Assembly: GCA_020637235.1 (NCBI GenBank)
Contig: JACJWG010000002.1
Location: 186,001-250,000 of the forward strand
Origin: Acidimicrobiaceae bacterium
GTDB taxonomy: Bacteria; Actinomycetota; Acidimicrobiia; Acidimicrobiales; Ilumatobacteraceae
Length of the DNA: 64,000 nt
Direction: 5' to 3'
The notes beneath the pieces were generated by a model that had not been told where the DNA came from, did not search any database, and was given only the letters and a program-made list of their open reading frames with translations. The translations under genes were made by a program, and so were the position numbers. The first letter of the stretch is position 1, and every line of letters begins with the position of its first letter. Below, one piece after another: positions 17,678 through 26,879 of this stretch.

Positions 17678-20401
17678 GTGCTCGTCGGACGCGACGCAGA
17701 GCTCGATGCGCTCGACCGGATCGCACGGGGCTCGACCACGCACTCGGCTGTGGTGACCATCGTCGCCCCTCCCGGCGCCGGGAAGACCACGGTGCTGCGG
17801 AGCGTCGTGAGCGCCGTCGACCCTGACACGCTGGTGCTGCGCGCAGCGCCGACGGCATCCGAGACCGGCCTCGCCCACGCCGCGCTCGGTGACCTGTTCG
17901 GCGGACTCGATCTCGACGCGCTCGCCGGGCACCTCGGAGCAGTCCCGCGGGCAGCTCTCGACGCAGCCCTGCTTCGCGCCCCGACGCCGGCCGGGGTCAC
18001 GGTCGATGCCCGTTCGGTCGGCGGTGCGGTCGCAGGTGTGCTCGAACGGCTCGCGTCGACCCGGCCGGTCCTGGTCGCGATCGACGACGTGCACTGGCTC
18101 GATCCGGAGTCCGCCGCGGCCCTCGTGTTCGCGTTGCGACGTCTCCCGAGCCGCGGGGTGGTGGTGCTGGCGACCCGCCGTGTCGACGAGCGCGGGCCGA
18201 CCCTGCCGGGCGACACCTTCCCGCTCGCACCGCTCCAGGACCAGGCCGTGCGACGGCTGCTCCTCACGTCGTTCGGTGAGCGATCGCCGACGCTCGCCGG
18301 GACCCGCCTGTCGGCCATCGTCGAGGCCGCAGCGGGCAACCCGATGTTCGCGCTCGAGCTCGCCCGGGCCACGCTCGCCTCCCCTGCCGGCTCGGCGGAC
18401 GATCCGTTGGTGGTGCCCGCCGACCTCGCCTCGCTCGTGGCCGGGCGCCTGGACGAACTCGACACCTACACCGCGGAGGCACTCGCAACGATCGCGCTCC
18501 TGACACGCCCCGACCTCTCGACCATCGGACGGCTCGGCCTCGAGCCGGCGATCGAGCGCGCGGAGCGACTCGGCATCCTCTCGACGATCGACGGTGGCGT
18601 CGCGTTCTGCCATCCGCTCTTCGCCGCCGCCGTACTGGGCCGCACTCCGGCGTCGGTGCGACGTCGGCTGCACGCAGAGCTCGCAGCCGTCCTCGACGAC
18701 CCGCTCGAGTCGCTCCGCCACGAAGCCCACGCCGCCGCGGCGGCCGACGCGGACCTCGCGAAGCGTCTCGAGGAGGCGGCGCACTCGCTCGCCGCGAGGG
18801 GTGCGCTCTCCCAGGCGGCCGATCTCGCCGTCTCGGCCGCGAAGCTGACGCCGGGCGAGGATCCGCGACGGAACGCTCGCCACGTCGAGGCGGCTCTGCT
18901 GTCGTTCCGTCGTGGCGATCCGGCGGCGGCGGAGACGATGCTCGCGTCGGTCGACCCGGCGACGATGTCCGCCGATGTCCGTCGCCGTGAGCTGATGGCA
19001 CGAGCCCACATCGCCTACTCGAACGGCATCGGGCCCGAGGCTCGCCGGAGCGCGGAAGAGGCGCTCGCCTGGTGCGAGAACGACGCGGAGCGGGTGGAGG
19101 TGCACACCCTCGTCGCTCGGTGCATCGACGACGACTTCCGATGGGCGGCGCACCACGCCGAGCAGGCCATGGCGTTCGCCGGTGCGTGCGACGACGGCAC
19201 CCTGACCTCCGAGGTCCGGTCGGCGGCGATGCTCGCCCACGCCGAGACCAAGTACATGGTGGGGCACGGTCTCGACCACGACCTGTTCCGGGCGGCGATC
19301 GAGCTCGAGCGCGAGCACCGACCGTTCGTCACCGACTCCGCCGAGGCGTCGTACGCGGCGCTGCTCAAGCAGACCGACGATCTCGACACGGCGCGTGCGA
19401 TGCTCGTCGACCTCCTGGCACAGGCCGCCGACGACGGTGCGATGCCGTTCCTGCTGTCCCACCTCCCGCAACTCGAGCTCTGGGCGGGCCATTGGGATCG
19501 CGCCGAGGACTACGTGCGGCGGCACCTCGAAGCCGCCCAGCGCACCGGACAGATGGACCAGGTGGCGCAAGCCGGATCCAGCCTGTCGTTGATCAGTCTG
19601 TGGCGCGGTGACGTCACCGAAGCCCGTGACGCCGCCGAGCGGCTCGAGACGGCCGCGGTCGCGAGCGGTGATCGATGGACCGAGCGCTCGGCCACTGCGC
19701 TGCTCGGCCAGTGCTTCCTCGCCGAGGGCGACGCTGCAGCGGCCGCGGCGATGCTCGACCGCACCCAACGGCTCTCGGACGAGATGGGGATCCTCGATCC
19801 GGGGTACTGCCGGCTGCAACCCGATCACGTCGAGGCGCTCGTCGCGTCGGGCCGGCTCGACGACGCCGACGCGCTCGCCCGCTCCATGCACGAGGTCGCC
19901 GTTCGCCTCGGGCGTTCCACCTCGATCGCTGCTGCCCTACGCAGCCGTGCGCTGGTCGAGGCTGCTCGCGGCGAACGGGAACGAGCGGTTGCCGACGCTC
20001 GCGAAGCGGTCGATCGCTACGCGGCGTCGCCGCTGGTCGTCGACCACGCCCGTGCCTTGCTGACGCTCGGGCAGGTGCATCGCCGGTTCAAGGAGAAGGC
20101 GGCGGCCCGCGATGCGCTGCAGGCGGCGCTCGAGGTGTTCGAACGGCTCGGGGCCGAACGCTTCGCGCGGCGTGCCCGGCAGGACCTCGCCCGGATCGGA
20201 CTCCGCCCGCCTGCGAGCAGCGGCCTGACCGAGACCGAACGGCGTGTCGCCGAGTTGGCCGGCACCGGCAAGACCGTCCGACAGGTGGCCGACGAGCTGT
20301 TCATCAGCCCGAAGACGGTGGAGGCGAACCTCACACGGGTCTACCGCAAGCTCGGGATCAGCGGCCGCGCCGAGCTCGCCACCTGGCTCGCCTCCGGCTG
20401 A
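17678..20401 (+). CDS. LuxR-family (LAL-type) ATPase transcriptional regulator
   Basis: 907 aa. An AAA/STAND-type ATPase leads: Walker A APPGAGKTT (~30-38) and Walker B LVAIDDVHWLD (~131-141). A long alpha-helical, TPR-like middle (~330-840) rich in Ala/Glu/Arg follows. The C-terminal LuxR helix-turn-helix starts at GLTETERRVAELAG (~848) and includes VADELFISPKTVEANL. LAL proteins are multi-ligand switches that often control secondary metabolism or sugar use. Three secreted-protein genes lie immediately downstream and are candidate targets. GTG 17678 gives MLVGRDAELDAL, the typical opening of this family. Confidence 0.92.
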   Translation: MLVGRDAELDALDRIARGSTTHSAVVTIVAPPGAGKTTVLRSVVSAVDPDTLVLRAAPTASETGLAHAALGDLFGGLDLDALAGHLGAVPRAALDAALLRAPTPAGVTVDARSVGGAVAGVLERLASTRPVLVAIDDVHWLDPESAAALVFALRRLPSRGVVVLATRRVDERGPTLPGDTFPLAPLQDQAVRRLLLTSFGERSPTLAGTRLSAIVEAAAGNPMFALELARATLASPAGSADDPLVVPADLASLVAGRLDELDTYTAEALATIALLTRPDLSTIGRLGLEPAIERAERLGILSTIDGGVAFCHPLFAAAVLGRTPASVRRRLHAELAAVLDDPLESLRHEAHAAAAADADLAKRLEEAAHSLAARGALSQAADLAVSAAKLTPGEDPRRNARHVEAALLSFRRGDPAAAETMLASVDPATMSADVRRRELMARAHIAYSNGIGPEARRSAEEALAWCENDAERVEVHTLVARCIDDDFRWAAHHAEQAMAFAGACDDGTLTSEVRSAAMLAHAETKYMVGHGLDHDLFRAAIELEREHRPFVTDSAEASYAALLKQTDDLDTARAMLVDLLAQAADDGAMPFLLSHLPQLELWAGHWDRAEDYVRRHLEAAQRTGQMDQVAQAGSSLSLISLWRGDVTEARDAAERLETAAVASGDRWTERSATALLGQCFLAEGDAAAAAAMLDRTQRLSDEMGILDPGYCRLQPDHVEALVASGRLDDADALARSMHEVAVRLGRSTSIAAALRSRALVEAARGERERAVADAREAVDRYAASPLVVDHARALLTLGQVHRRFKEKAAARDALQAALEVFERLGAERFARRARQDLARIGLRPPASSGLTETERRVAELAGTGKTVRQVADELFISPKTVEANLTRVYRKLGISGRAELATWLASG

Positions 20402-20428
20402 CGTGAAGGAGGAGTGCGGTCCTTCGTA

Positions 20429-20438
20429 GGGGATCCCC
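20429..20438. promoter_or_regulatory. Palindrome GGGGATCCCC upstream of secreted-protein genes
   Basis: A perfect 10-bp palindrome 26 bp upstream of a -10-like TACCGT (20464-20469). Its position suits an operator for the LuxR-type regulator encoded just upstream. This is inference only. Confidence 0.35.
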
Positions 20439-20591
20439 CGATTCCGGCGAGGGTGTCGATCCGTACCGTGCTCGACGTGCCCACGTCGTCATCCGGTCGG
20501 GATCCTCATCAGGGATCTGACGGCCCGGCGTGGATCACGCCCTTCGCCGACGACGGCGGAGTGCCGACCCCCCGACCCCGGAGGCCGTTCC

Positions 20592-21527
20592 GTGCCCGCA
20601 GCCACATCCCTCACCGGTCGCCACTCGCGCCGCCTCCTGTCGTCCCCGCCCCTGGTCGCATCACTGGTCGTGGCCGCCTCGGTGCTCTGGTCCGTCGGCT
20701 GTTCCGGCGATGACCCGTCGTCGGGCCGTGGCACCGTCGCATCAGCGGTCTCGGCCGCTCCGGAAGCCCCGGCGCCCACCTCGACGACATCGGCTGCGAC
20801 GACCGCATCCGACGAGTCGCCCGGCGCGACCGAGCCCGGCGCGACCGAGCCCGCCGCGACCGAACCGACGTCGGTGTCGACCGACGCCCCGTCGTCGACC
20901 GATTCGGGAGCGCCCGCGCCGGTCTCGGATCCGCTCGACGACCTCGACGAGGACGGCGCGCGCGACGAACGCTGCGGCACCGTCGACCTCGGTGCCGGCC
21001 TGGTGGTCGAGACGCTCTGCAACACCGAGTTGGTCCCGACGCCGGAGGACGGAGTCGTCGCGACGGCCGGCTCGCTGCTCCTGCTGCCGTCGCCGACGCG
21101 GTGGGACGATCTGGCCGACGTCGACGCCACCGTCCGCACGGCCACGACGCCCGACGGGCGCCGTGTCGTGATCTACGTGCTCGGCAGCGACACGCTGTTC
21201 GACGCCCGGAGCGCCGACGTCCGCTCCACGGCCACACCGCCGCTCGCCGCGATCGTGGCCTCCATCACCACCCGCTTCCCGGACGCACCGATCGCCGTGC
21301 GCGGTGCCGCCGACTCCGTGGGTGAACCGGCGACGAACCAGGTGCTGTCCGAGCAACGTGCGGCCGCCGTCGCCGGAGCACTGACAGCGCTCGGCATCGA
21401 TCCCACTCGCCTCACCGCCATCGGCCTCGGCGAGGACCATCCGGTCGCCGAGGAGCAGTTGCCCGACGGCTCGGTGAGCGACATCGGCCGGCAGGTCAAC
21501 CGCCGCGTCGAGATCGTCGTCGGCTGA
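20592..21527 (+). CDS. Lipoprotein with OmpA-like peptidoglycan-binding domain
   Basis: 311 aa from GTG 20592, preceded by GGAGG at 7 nt. A signal peptide with lipobox SVGC (Cys37) is followed by a long Ser/Thr/Pro/Glu-rich spacer containing GATEPGATEPAATEP repeats (~45-115). A small domain with two Cys comes next, then a C-terminal OmpA-like domain (~195-311): GSDTLFDARSADV, LSEQRAAAVAGALTALGI, and VNRRVEIVV. OmpA-like domains bind peptidoglycan, so this is probably a wall-linked lipoprotein. It is the first of three secreted-protein genes after the LuxR-type regulator. Confidence 0.87.
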   Translation: MPAATSLTGRHSRRLLSSPPLVASLVVAASVLWSVGCSGDDPSSGRGTVASAVSAAPEAPAPTSTTSAATTASDESPGATEPGATEPAATEPTSVSTDAPSSTDSGAPAPVSDPLDDLDEDGARDERCGTVDLGAGLVVETLCNTELVPTPEDGVVATAGSLLLLPSPTRWDDLADVDATVRTATTPDGRRVVIYVLGSDTLFDARSADVRSTATPPLAAIVASITTRFPDAPIAVRGAADSVGEPATNQVLSEQRAAAVAGALTALGIDPTRLTAIGLGEDHPVAEEQLPDGSVSDIGRQVNRRVEIVVG

Positions 21528-21573
21528 ACCCGCACCCCCCGTCACGTCTCAGCATCAGAAAGCGAGCACCCCG

Positions 21574-22635
21574 ATGTCCGACCTCCATCTCGCCGCCGAC
21601 CACCCCGACGCACCCTCGCGCCGCACGATGGTGCGCCACCTGCTCGGCGCAGCAGCCGGCGCGACCGCCGCCGTGATGGCCGGCAACGCGTCCACCGCCT
21701 CGGCAGGCGTCGGCACGATGCAGTACGGCGCCGCCAACAACGCCGGGCCCGACGGCACGGCACTCGCGTCGAGCACGGCGGGCGCACGGACGCTGAGCGT
21801 GACCAACACGGGAACGAACGGCTACGCCTACGGCGGCGAGGCCGAGACCGTGTACGGCGGCCACGGCAGCTTCTTCGGCATCGATCTGACGTCGAGTGGG
21901 ACCGGTGCTCGCGTGCGGGGCGTGTTCAACGGCGTCACGGCGCTCGCACAGAACCCCTCGGGCAACGACGCCGTCGGCATCATCGGGTCGGGTCTGGCCT
22001 CCGGGACGGCTTCCGGCGTCGGCGGGCTCTTGGAGGGCTCGACCTACGGCGCCCAGATCCGTGGCGTGAAGGCATCGCTCCTGCTCGTCCCCGGGCCGCT
22101 CGCCGTGAACGTCGATCGACAGGCAGGAGAGCTGGTGTGCGAGGCCGTCAGCGGTGGTGGCTCCAACCTGTGGTGCACCGTCACCAACGGGGCGACGCCC
22201 GTGCTCCGCAAGCTCGCCGGCCCGGGCACCGCCGGGCAGCTGCACGTGATCGATCCCGTCCGGGTGTACGACTCACGGCTCGACGCGAGCAACGGCCGAG
22301 GCCCGATGACGAGCGGTTCGTCGCGGCCCGTGTCCGTGGCGAACGGCATCGACCTCACCACAGGCGTGGTGAACCTGACCGACGTCGTGCCGGCCGGTGC
22401 AACGGCGATCGCCTACAACCTCACGGTCGTCGACACGGCCGGTTCGGGGTTCCTCGCCGTCACGGCCGGCAGCTCGGCCACCTTCCGTGCGTCGTCGATC
22501 AACTGGTCTGCCGCAGGCCAGATCCTGGCCAACGGCCAGCTGGCCCCGCTCGACGGCGACCGACGCGTGCGCATCTTCGCCGGTGGTGGCGGCAACGCCC
22601 ACGTCCTCCTCGACGTCCAGGGCTTCTACCGCTGA
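21574..22635 (+). CDS. Tat-exported surface protein with beta-rich C-terminal domain
   Basis: 353 aa. A twin-arginine-like signal (SRRTMVRHLLGAAAG) ends near ASTASA (~45). The middle (~46-175) is Gly/Ser/Ala/Thr-rich and beta-prone, similar to trimeric or fibre-like repeats. The C-terminal ~140 residues begin VIDPVRVYDSRLD and end HVLLDVQGFYR, with the intervening VPAGATAIAYNLTVVDT. This domain recurs in large actinobacterial extracellular proteins. Function is unknown; surface display is inferred. Confidence 0.82.
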   Translation: MSDLHLAADHPDAPSRRTMVRHLLGAAAGATAAVMAGNASTASAGVGTMQYGAANNAGPDGTALASSTAGARTLSVTNTGTNGYAYGGEAETVYGGHGSFFGIDLTSSGTGARVRGVFNGVTALAQNPSGNDAVGIIGSGLASGTASGVGGLLEGSTYGAQIRGVKASLLLVPGPLAVNVDRQAGELVCEAVSGGGSNLWCTVTNGATPVLRKLAGPGTAGQLHVIDPVRVYDSRLDASNGRGPMTSGSSRPVSVANGIDLTTGVVNLTDVVPAGATAIAYNLTVVDTAGSGFLAVTAGSSATFRASSINWSAAGQILANGQLAPLDGDRRVRIFAGGGGNAHVLLDVQGFYR

Positions 22636-22686
22636 TCCCCACTCGATCCTCACGGCCCACCCGGCCCTCCCGAAAGTCAGAGATCC

Positions 22687-23376
22687 ATGCAACTGCACAC
22701 ACCACCATCCACCGCTCGTCGGCTCGTCATGCACCTCCTCGTCGCCGCGTCGGTGGCGGTCGGCGCCTGCGGTGGTGACGACGCCGCAGACTCCGCCGAC
22801 ACCTCGGCCGATGCCGTGACCACGGACCCTGCCGCCGCAGCGGCCTCTGCGCCGGCTTCACCCGACGCGCCTGCGGCCACCTCCGCCGAGCCGGCGACGA
22901 GCGCAGCGGCCTCGGGCGAGGAGCCCGCCGGCACTGCGACGGCGGGCGGCGTCGCCGGCGTTCCCGCCGACATCTGTGCCACCGTTCCACCCCTGGAGGT
23001 GTTGAACGGGTTCGTTTCCGCTGCAGAGCCGCTCACCACGGTGCAGGAACTCCCTCGCACACCAGGCGAGGCGATCTGCGACGTCACCGGTGACGCGGCA
23101 TCCAACATCCAGTTCTCGGTGCTGACCGAGGTCACCCGTGAGTCGATGACGGACATCGCTGCGAACGTCGGCGCCACGATCACCGACCTCGCCGATCCCG
23201 CGCTGCCGGGCGGCTTCGGCTACTCCGCCGTCGCAGCGGTCGTCGTCGACGGCACCTCCTACTCGGTGCAGGCGATCGACATGGACGTGATCATGGACTC
23301 GACGAACCCGCAGTGGATCACCCGCTCCGCCGAACTGCTGAAGCTGTGGCTCCCGATGGTCGGCGTGACTCCCTGA
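22687..23376 (+). CDS. Small secreted lipoprotein, third of a secreted-protein trio
   Basis: 229 aa. A signal peptide with lipobox VGAC (Cys28) is followed by an Ala/Ser/Thr/Asp-rich spacer to ~95 and a compact C-terminal domain with two Cys (ADICATV and EAICDVTG), which could form a disulfide. No family recognised. It starts 51 bp after the Tat-exported protein and probably shares its transcript. The stop is 2 bp from the convergent aminotransferase stop, leaving no room for a separate terminator. Confidence 0.8.
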   Translation: MQLHTPPSTARRLVMHLLVAASVAVGACGGDDAADSADTSADAVTTDPAAAAASAPASPDAPAATSAEPATSAAASGEEPAGTATAGGVAGVPADICATVPPLEVLNGFVSAAEPLTTVQELPRTPGEAICDVTGDAASNIQFSVLTEVTRESMTDIAANVGATITDLADPALPGGFGYSAVAAVVVDGTSYSVQAIDMDVIMDSTNPQWITRSAELLKLWLPMVGVTP

Positions 23377-23378
23377 GT

Positions 23379-24554
23379 TCAGCCAGCGAGGGTCGTCAGG
23401 CGGCTGACGGCGTCGTCGAGCACGTCGAGGCGTTTGCAGAAGGCGAAGCGGACGAGGTGCCGGCCCTCGTGCTTGTTCGCGTAGAACACCTCGTTCGGGA
23501 TCGCCACCACGCCACAGCGCTGCGGTAGTTCGCGACAGAACGCCATGCCGTCACCGTCGGCACGCACCGGGCGGATGTCGACGGTGACGAAGTACGTGCC
23601 CGACGTGGGATACACCTCGAAGCCGGCGTCGACCAGACCGGGGACGAGACGGTCGCGCTTGGCCTGCAGATCGGCGGCGAGCCCGGAGAAGTAGTCGTCC
23701 GGGAGCCGGAGTCCGGCCGCGATGCCCACCTGGAACGGCCCACCGTTGACGTAGGTGAGGAACTGCTTGGCGGTGCGAGCGGCGGTGACGAGCGCTGCCG
23801 GGCCGCAGATCCAGCCGATCTTCCACCCGGTGGTGTTGAACGTCTTGCCGCCGCTCGAGATGCTGAGCACTCGGTTGCGCATCCCCGGCAGCGCGGCCAT
23901 CGCGACGTGCTCGGCACCGTCGAAGCGGAGGTGTTCGTACACCTCGTCGGTGATCACGATCAGGTCGTGCTCGACGGCGAGGTCGGCGATCATCTGCATC
24001 TCGGCGCGGTCGAGCACCTTGCCGGTGGGGTTGTGCGGGGTGTTCACCAGCAGCAGCTTCGTCTTCGGCGTGATCGCCGCGCGGAGCTCGTCGAGATCGA
24101 AGCCGTAGGTGGGTGGGCGCAGCGTCACCGGCTTCGCCGTCGCCCCGGCGAGCGCGATGCACGCCTGATAGCTGTCGTACATCGGCTCGAACAGCACCAC
24201 CTCGTCGCCGGTGTCGAGCAGGCCGAGCAGTGCGCCGGCGAGCGCCTCGGTGGCGCCGGCGGTGACGAGCACCTCGCTGTCGGGGTCGTAGGCGAGGCCG
24301 TAGAAGCGCTGCTGGTGCTCGGCGATCGCCGTGCGCAGCACCGGCAGACCGGGCCCGGGCGGGTACTGGTTCTGCCCGGTGCGAATGGCGTCGACCGCGG
24401 CGTCGAGCACCTCGTTCGGTCCGTCGGTGTCGGGGAACCCCTGGCCCAGGTTCACGCTGCCGGTGGCCGCGGCGAGCGCGCTCATCTCGGCGAAGATCGT
24501 GGTGCCGAAGCCCTGGAGCTTGGCCGTGAGGTGCGGAACCCGACTGCTGGTCAC
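23379..24554 (-). CDS. Class I/II PLP aminotransferase (DapC/methionine aminotransferase-like)
   Basis: 391 aa. The PLP lysine lies in SSGGKTFNTTGWKIGW (~236). VLVTAGATEALAGALLGLL, NTPHNPTGKVL and VITDEVYEHL are fold-type I landmarks, and the final Arg segment is VRFAFCKR. The closest remembered match is the actinobacterial DapC-like/YbdL group (N-succinyldiaminopimelate or methionine aminotransferase); which activity applies cannot be settled. GTG 24554 lies 6 nt after TACGCT. Confidence 0.9.
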   Translation of the reverse strand: MTSSRVPHLTAKLQGFGTTIFAEMSALAAATGSVNLGQGFPDTDGPNEVLDAAVDAIRTGQNQYPPGPGLPVLRTAIAEHQQRFYGLAYDPDSEVLVTAGATEALAGALLGLLDTGDEVVLFEPMYDSYQACIALAGATAKPVTLRPPTYGFDLDELRAAITPKTKLLLVNTPHNPTGKVLDRAEMQMIADLAVEHDLIVITDEVYEHLRFDGAEHVAMAALPGMRNRVLSISSGGKTFNTTGWKIGWICGPAALVTAARTAKQFLTYVNGGPFQVGIAAGLRLPDDYFSGLAADLQAKRDRLVPGLVDAGFEVYPTSGTYFVTVDIRPVRADGDGMAFCRELPQRCGVVAIPNEVFYANKHEGRHLVRFAFCKRLDVLDDAVSRLTTLAG

Positions 24555-24560
24555 GCCGCG

Positions 24561-24566
24561 AGCGTA
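24561..24566 (-). promoter_or_regulatory. -10-like TACGCT of aminotransferase gene
   Basis: Reads TACGCT on the minus strand, 6 nt before GTG 24554. A leaderless start is inferred. Confidence 0.5.
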
Positions 24567-24587
24567 CGCGCCGGCCGCCGGACGGGC

Positions 24588-25064
24588 TCAGCCGCCGTCG
24601 GCGTCGAGGCCGTCCCCCTCGTCGTCGGCTGCACCGCCGTGGTCGCCGAACAGGTGCTCGGGCCCGAAGCTCGCGGGGAGCAACTCGTCGAGGGTGAAGG
24701 TGCGCCGGATGCCCTCCGGACCGGCGACGTGCACCTTCACGTCGAGATCCGCGAACTCGCGCAGCTTCTGACGACAGCCGCCACACGGGGTGCAGAGCAA
24801 CTCCCCCTCGCCGATCACCACCACCTCGGCCACCCGCTGGTCGCCAGCCGAGATCATCATCGAGAGCGCGCCGCCTTCGGCGCACACCCCTTGCGGATAT
24901 GCGGCGTTCTCGACGTTGCAGCTCGCGTACACCGCACCCGATGTCGCCCGGATCGCGGCGCCGACGTGGAAGTGCGAGTACGGCGCGTAGGCGCGCCGTT
25001 GCACGGTGCGCGCCGCATCGAGCAGCACCTGCACCTGAGGATCGTTCGCCGAGGAAGCGTTCAT
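24588..25064 (-). CDS. cdd: Cytidine deaminase
   Basis: 158 aa, somewhat longer than the ~130-aa tetrameric enzymes. Zinc ligands and the catalytic Glu are present: C61-A-E63 (YPQGVCAEGGAL) and C94/C97 (CTPCGGCRQKL). The extra ~20 residues form an acidic Gly/Asp tail at the C-terminus. ATG 25064 is preferred over GTG 25070 because TAGTGT lies 6 nt upstream. It acts in pyrimidine salvage. Confidence 0.94.
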   Translation of the reverse strand: MNASSANDPQVQVLLDAARTVQRRAYAPYSHFHVGAAIRATSGAVYASCNVENAAYPQGVCAEGGALSMMISAGDQRVAEVVVIGEGELLCTPCGGCRQKLREFADLDVKVHVAGPEGIRRTFTLDELLPASFGPEHLFGDHGGAADDEGDGLDADGG

Positions 25065-25070
25065 GACCAC

Positions 25071-25076
25071 ACACTA
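25071..25076 (-). promoter_or_regulatory. -10-like TAGTGT of cdd
   Basis: Reads TAGTGT on the minus strand, 6 nt before ATG 25064. Confidence 0.45.
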
Positions 25077-25128
25077 CGAGCGACATGGATTCAGACGGAC
25101 CCGGCGGGTCTGGCACCATGGGGGCCCT

Positions 25129-25953
25129 ATGTCCGATCCCGCCGTCGCCGCGACCCAGCCCCCCGCCCCCGGCCGCCACCGCGTGCTCGGCAACCCCGTT
25201 GCCCGCACCGTGCTGTCGGTGTGGGCCTGGATCGTGCTCGTCACGGTGATCATCGTGTGGACTCCGATGGTGTTCGTGGTCTGGCTGGTGACGCTCCCGT
25301 TCGATCGCGGCCACTACGCCGCCGGCTACTTGTTCCGGAAGCTGACGGTGGCCCATCAGGTGCTCAACCCGCTCTGGACCTTCCGCACCACCGGCACGAT
25401 GATCACCGACCCGCGCCGGCCCTACGTCGTGATCGCGAACCACCAGAGCTTCGTCGACATCCTGCTGATCTCGCACCTGCCGTGGGAGATGAAGTGGCTG
25501 TCGAAGCAGCACTTCTTCCGCTTCCCGCTCGTCGGTTGGATGATGCGCATGGCCGGCGACATCCGCCTGGTCCGTGGTGAGCGCGACAGCGTCATCCAGG
25601 CGATGGCCGCCTGCAAGGACCGACTCGAGCGCAAGACGAGCGTGATGATCTTCCCCGAGGGCACCCGCTCACGCGACGGCGAGCTGAAGGAGTTCAAGGA
25701 CGGGGCGTTCCGCCTCGCCATCGAGAACCAGGTGCCGATCCTGCCGCTCGCGGTGAACGGCGCGTACAAGGCGATGGTGAAGGGCGACTGGCGCTTCGGG
25801 GTGAGCGATGCCGAGGTACGCGTGCTCGAGCCGATCAGCACCGACGGTCTCACGCTCGCCGACCTCCCCGACCTCAAGCGGCGCGCCCATCAGACGATCG
25901 CCGACGCCGTGCACGACATGCGCGGCCTGCCCCGGATCGACGAGTCGGCATGA
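25129..25953 (+). CDS. 1-acyl-sn-glycerol-3-phosphate acyltransferase (PlsC family)
   Basis: 274 aa from ATG 25129 (MSDPAVAATQ). An N-terminal membrane helix (~28-58) precedes the acyltransferase domain. Motif I NHQSFVD (~104-110) holds the catalytic His-x4-Asp, and motif III FPEGTRS lies at ~174. This step makes phosphatidic acid. The stop overlaps psuG by ATGA. The longer start at ATG 25063 would overlap cdd and its promoter, so it was not chosen. Confidence 0.92.
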   Translation: MSDPAVAATQPPAPGRHRVLGNPVARTVLSVWAWIVLVTVIIVWTPMVFVVWLVTLPFDRGHYAAGYLFRKLTVAHQVLNPLWTFRTTGTMITDPRRPYVVIANHQSFVDILLISHLPWEMKWLSKQHFFRFPLVGWMMRMAGDIRLVRGERDSVIQAMAACKDRLERKTSVMIFPEGTRSRDGELKEFKDGAFRLAIENQVPILPLAVNGAYKAMVKGDWRFGVSDAEVRVLEPISTDGLTLADLPDLKRRAHQTIADAVHDMRGLPRIDESA

Positions 25954-26879
25954 GCGGATCGCTGCTGCACCTGCTGCCGGAGGTCGCTGATGCGGTCGCC
26001 GCGGGCGACCCCGTGGTCGCGCTCGAGTCGACCATCATCAGCCACGGCATGCCGTACCCGACGAACGTGGCGATGGCGCGCGAGGTCGAGCAGATCGTCC
26101 GCGATCGCGGCGCCGTGCCCGCCACGATCGCCGTCCTCGACGGTGTGGCCAAGGTGGGGCTCACGAGCGACGACCTCGAGCTGCTGGCCACGCACCCCGA
26201 CGTGCACAAGGCCACCACTCGCGACCTGCCCTGGTTGCTCGCGACCGGTCGGCACGGTGCCACCACCGTGGCGGCGACGATGCGGCTCGCCGCACGCGCC
26301 GGTGTTCGCGTGTTCGCCACGGGCGGCATCGGCGGTGTGCACCGTGGCGCCGGGCTGAGCTTCGACATCAGCGCTGATCTCACCGAGATGGCGACGGTCC
26401 CGGTGGCCGTGGTGTCGGCAGGCGTGAAGTCGATCCTCGACATCGGGCTCACGCTCGAGCGGATGGAGACGTTGGGCATCCCCGTGATCGTGAACGGCAG
26501 CGACGACTTCCCGTCGTTCTATTCGCGCACCAGCGGCTTCCCTGCGCCCCGCCGCCTCGACGGCGCCGAGGAGATCGCTGCGTTCCTCCACGCCGCCTGG
26601 GGTCCCGACCTCGGGCTCTCGTGTGGCGTGAGCATCGCGAATCCGATCCCGGCCGCCGACGAGATCCCGGCCGCCGAGATCCACGAGGCGATCGAGGCGG
26701 CGCTGGCCGAGCTCGACGACCGAGGGGTGGTGGGCCAGGACGTCACTCCGTTCCTCCTCGCCAACGTCGTCGAACGCACGGGTGGCCGCAGCCTCGACGC
26801 CAACCTGGCGCTCGTGCGCAACAATGCCGCCACCGCCGCCGACATCGCGGTGTCCCACGCTCGGTTGGCGCGGCGCTGA
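25950..26879 (+). CDS. psuG: Pseudouridine-5'-phosphate glycosidase
   Basis: 309 aa. PsuG cleaves pseudouridine 5'-phosphate to uracil and ribose 5-phosphate. The sequence carries hallmark segments ALESTIISHGMPYPTNVAMA, VGLTSDDLELLA, KATTRDLPWLLA, TGGIGGVHRGA and CAGVKSILD-like (SAGVKSILDIGLTLE). Length is normal. It overlaps plsC by 4 nt and the methyltransferase by 1 nt, so it is translated as part of a three-gene unit. No pseudouridine kinase (psuK) is adjacent. Confidence 0.95.
   Translation: MSGSLLHLLPEVADAVAAGDPVVALESTIISHGMPYPTNVAMAREVEQIVRDRGAVPATIAVLDGVAKVGLTSDDLELLATHPDVHKATTRDLPWLLATGRHGATTVAATMRLAARAGVRVFATGGIGGVHRGAGLSFDISADLTEMATVPVAVVSAGVKSILDIGLTLERMETLGIPVIVNGSDDFPSFYSRTSGFPAPRRLDGAEEIAAFLHAAWGPDLGLSCGVSIANPIPAADEIPAAEIHEAIEAALAELDDRGVVGQDVTPFLLANVVERTGGRSLDANLALVRNNAATAADIAVSHARLARR

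Noticed and set aside
20414..20713. 99-codon frame starting before the OmpA-like lipoprotein gene
   Set aside because: It overlaps the lipoprotein signal peptide in another frame and is Pro/Arg-rich. GTG 20592 has a good ribosome site and a clear lipobox.
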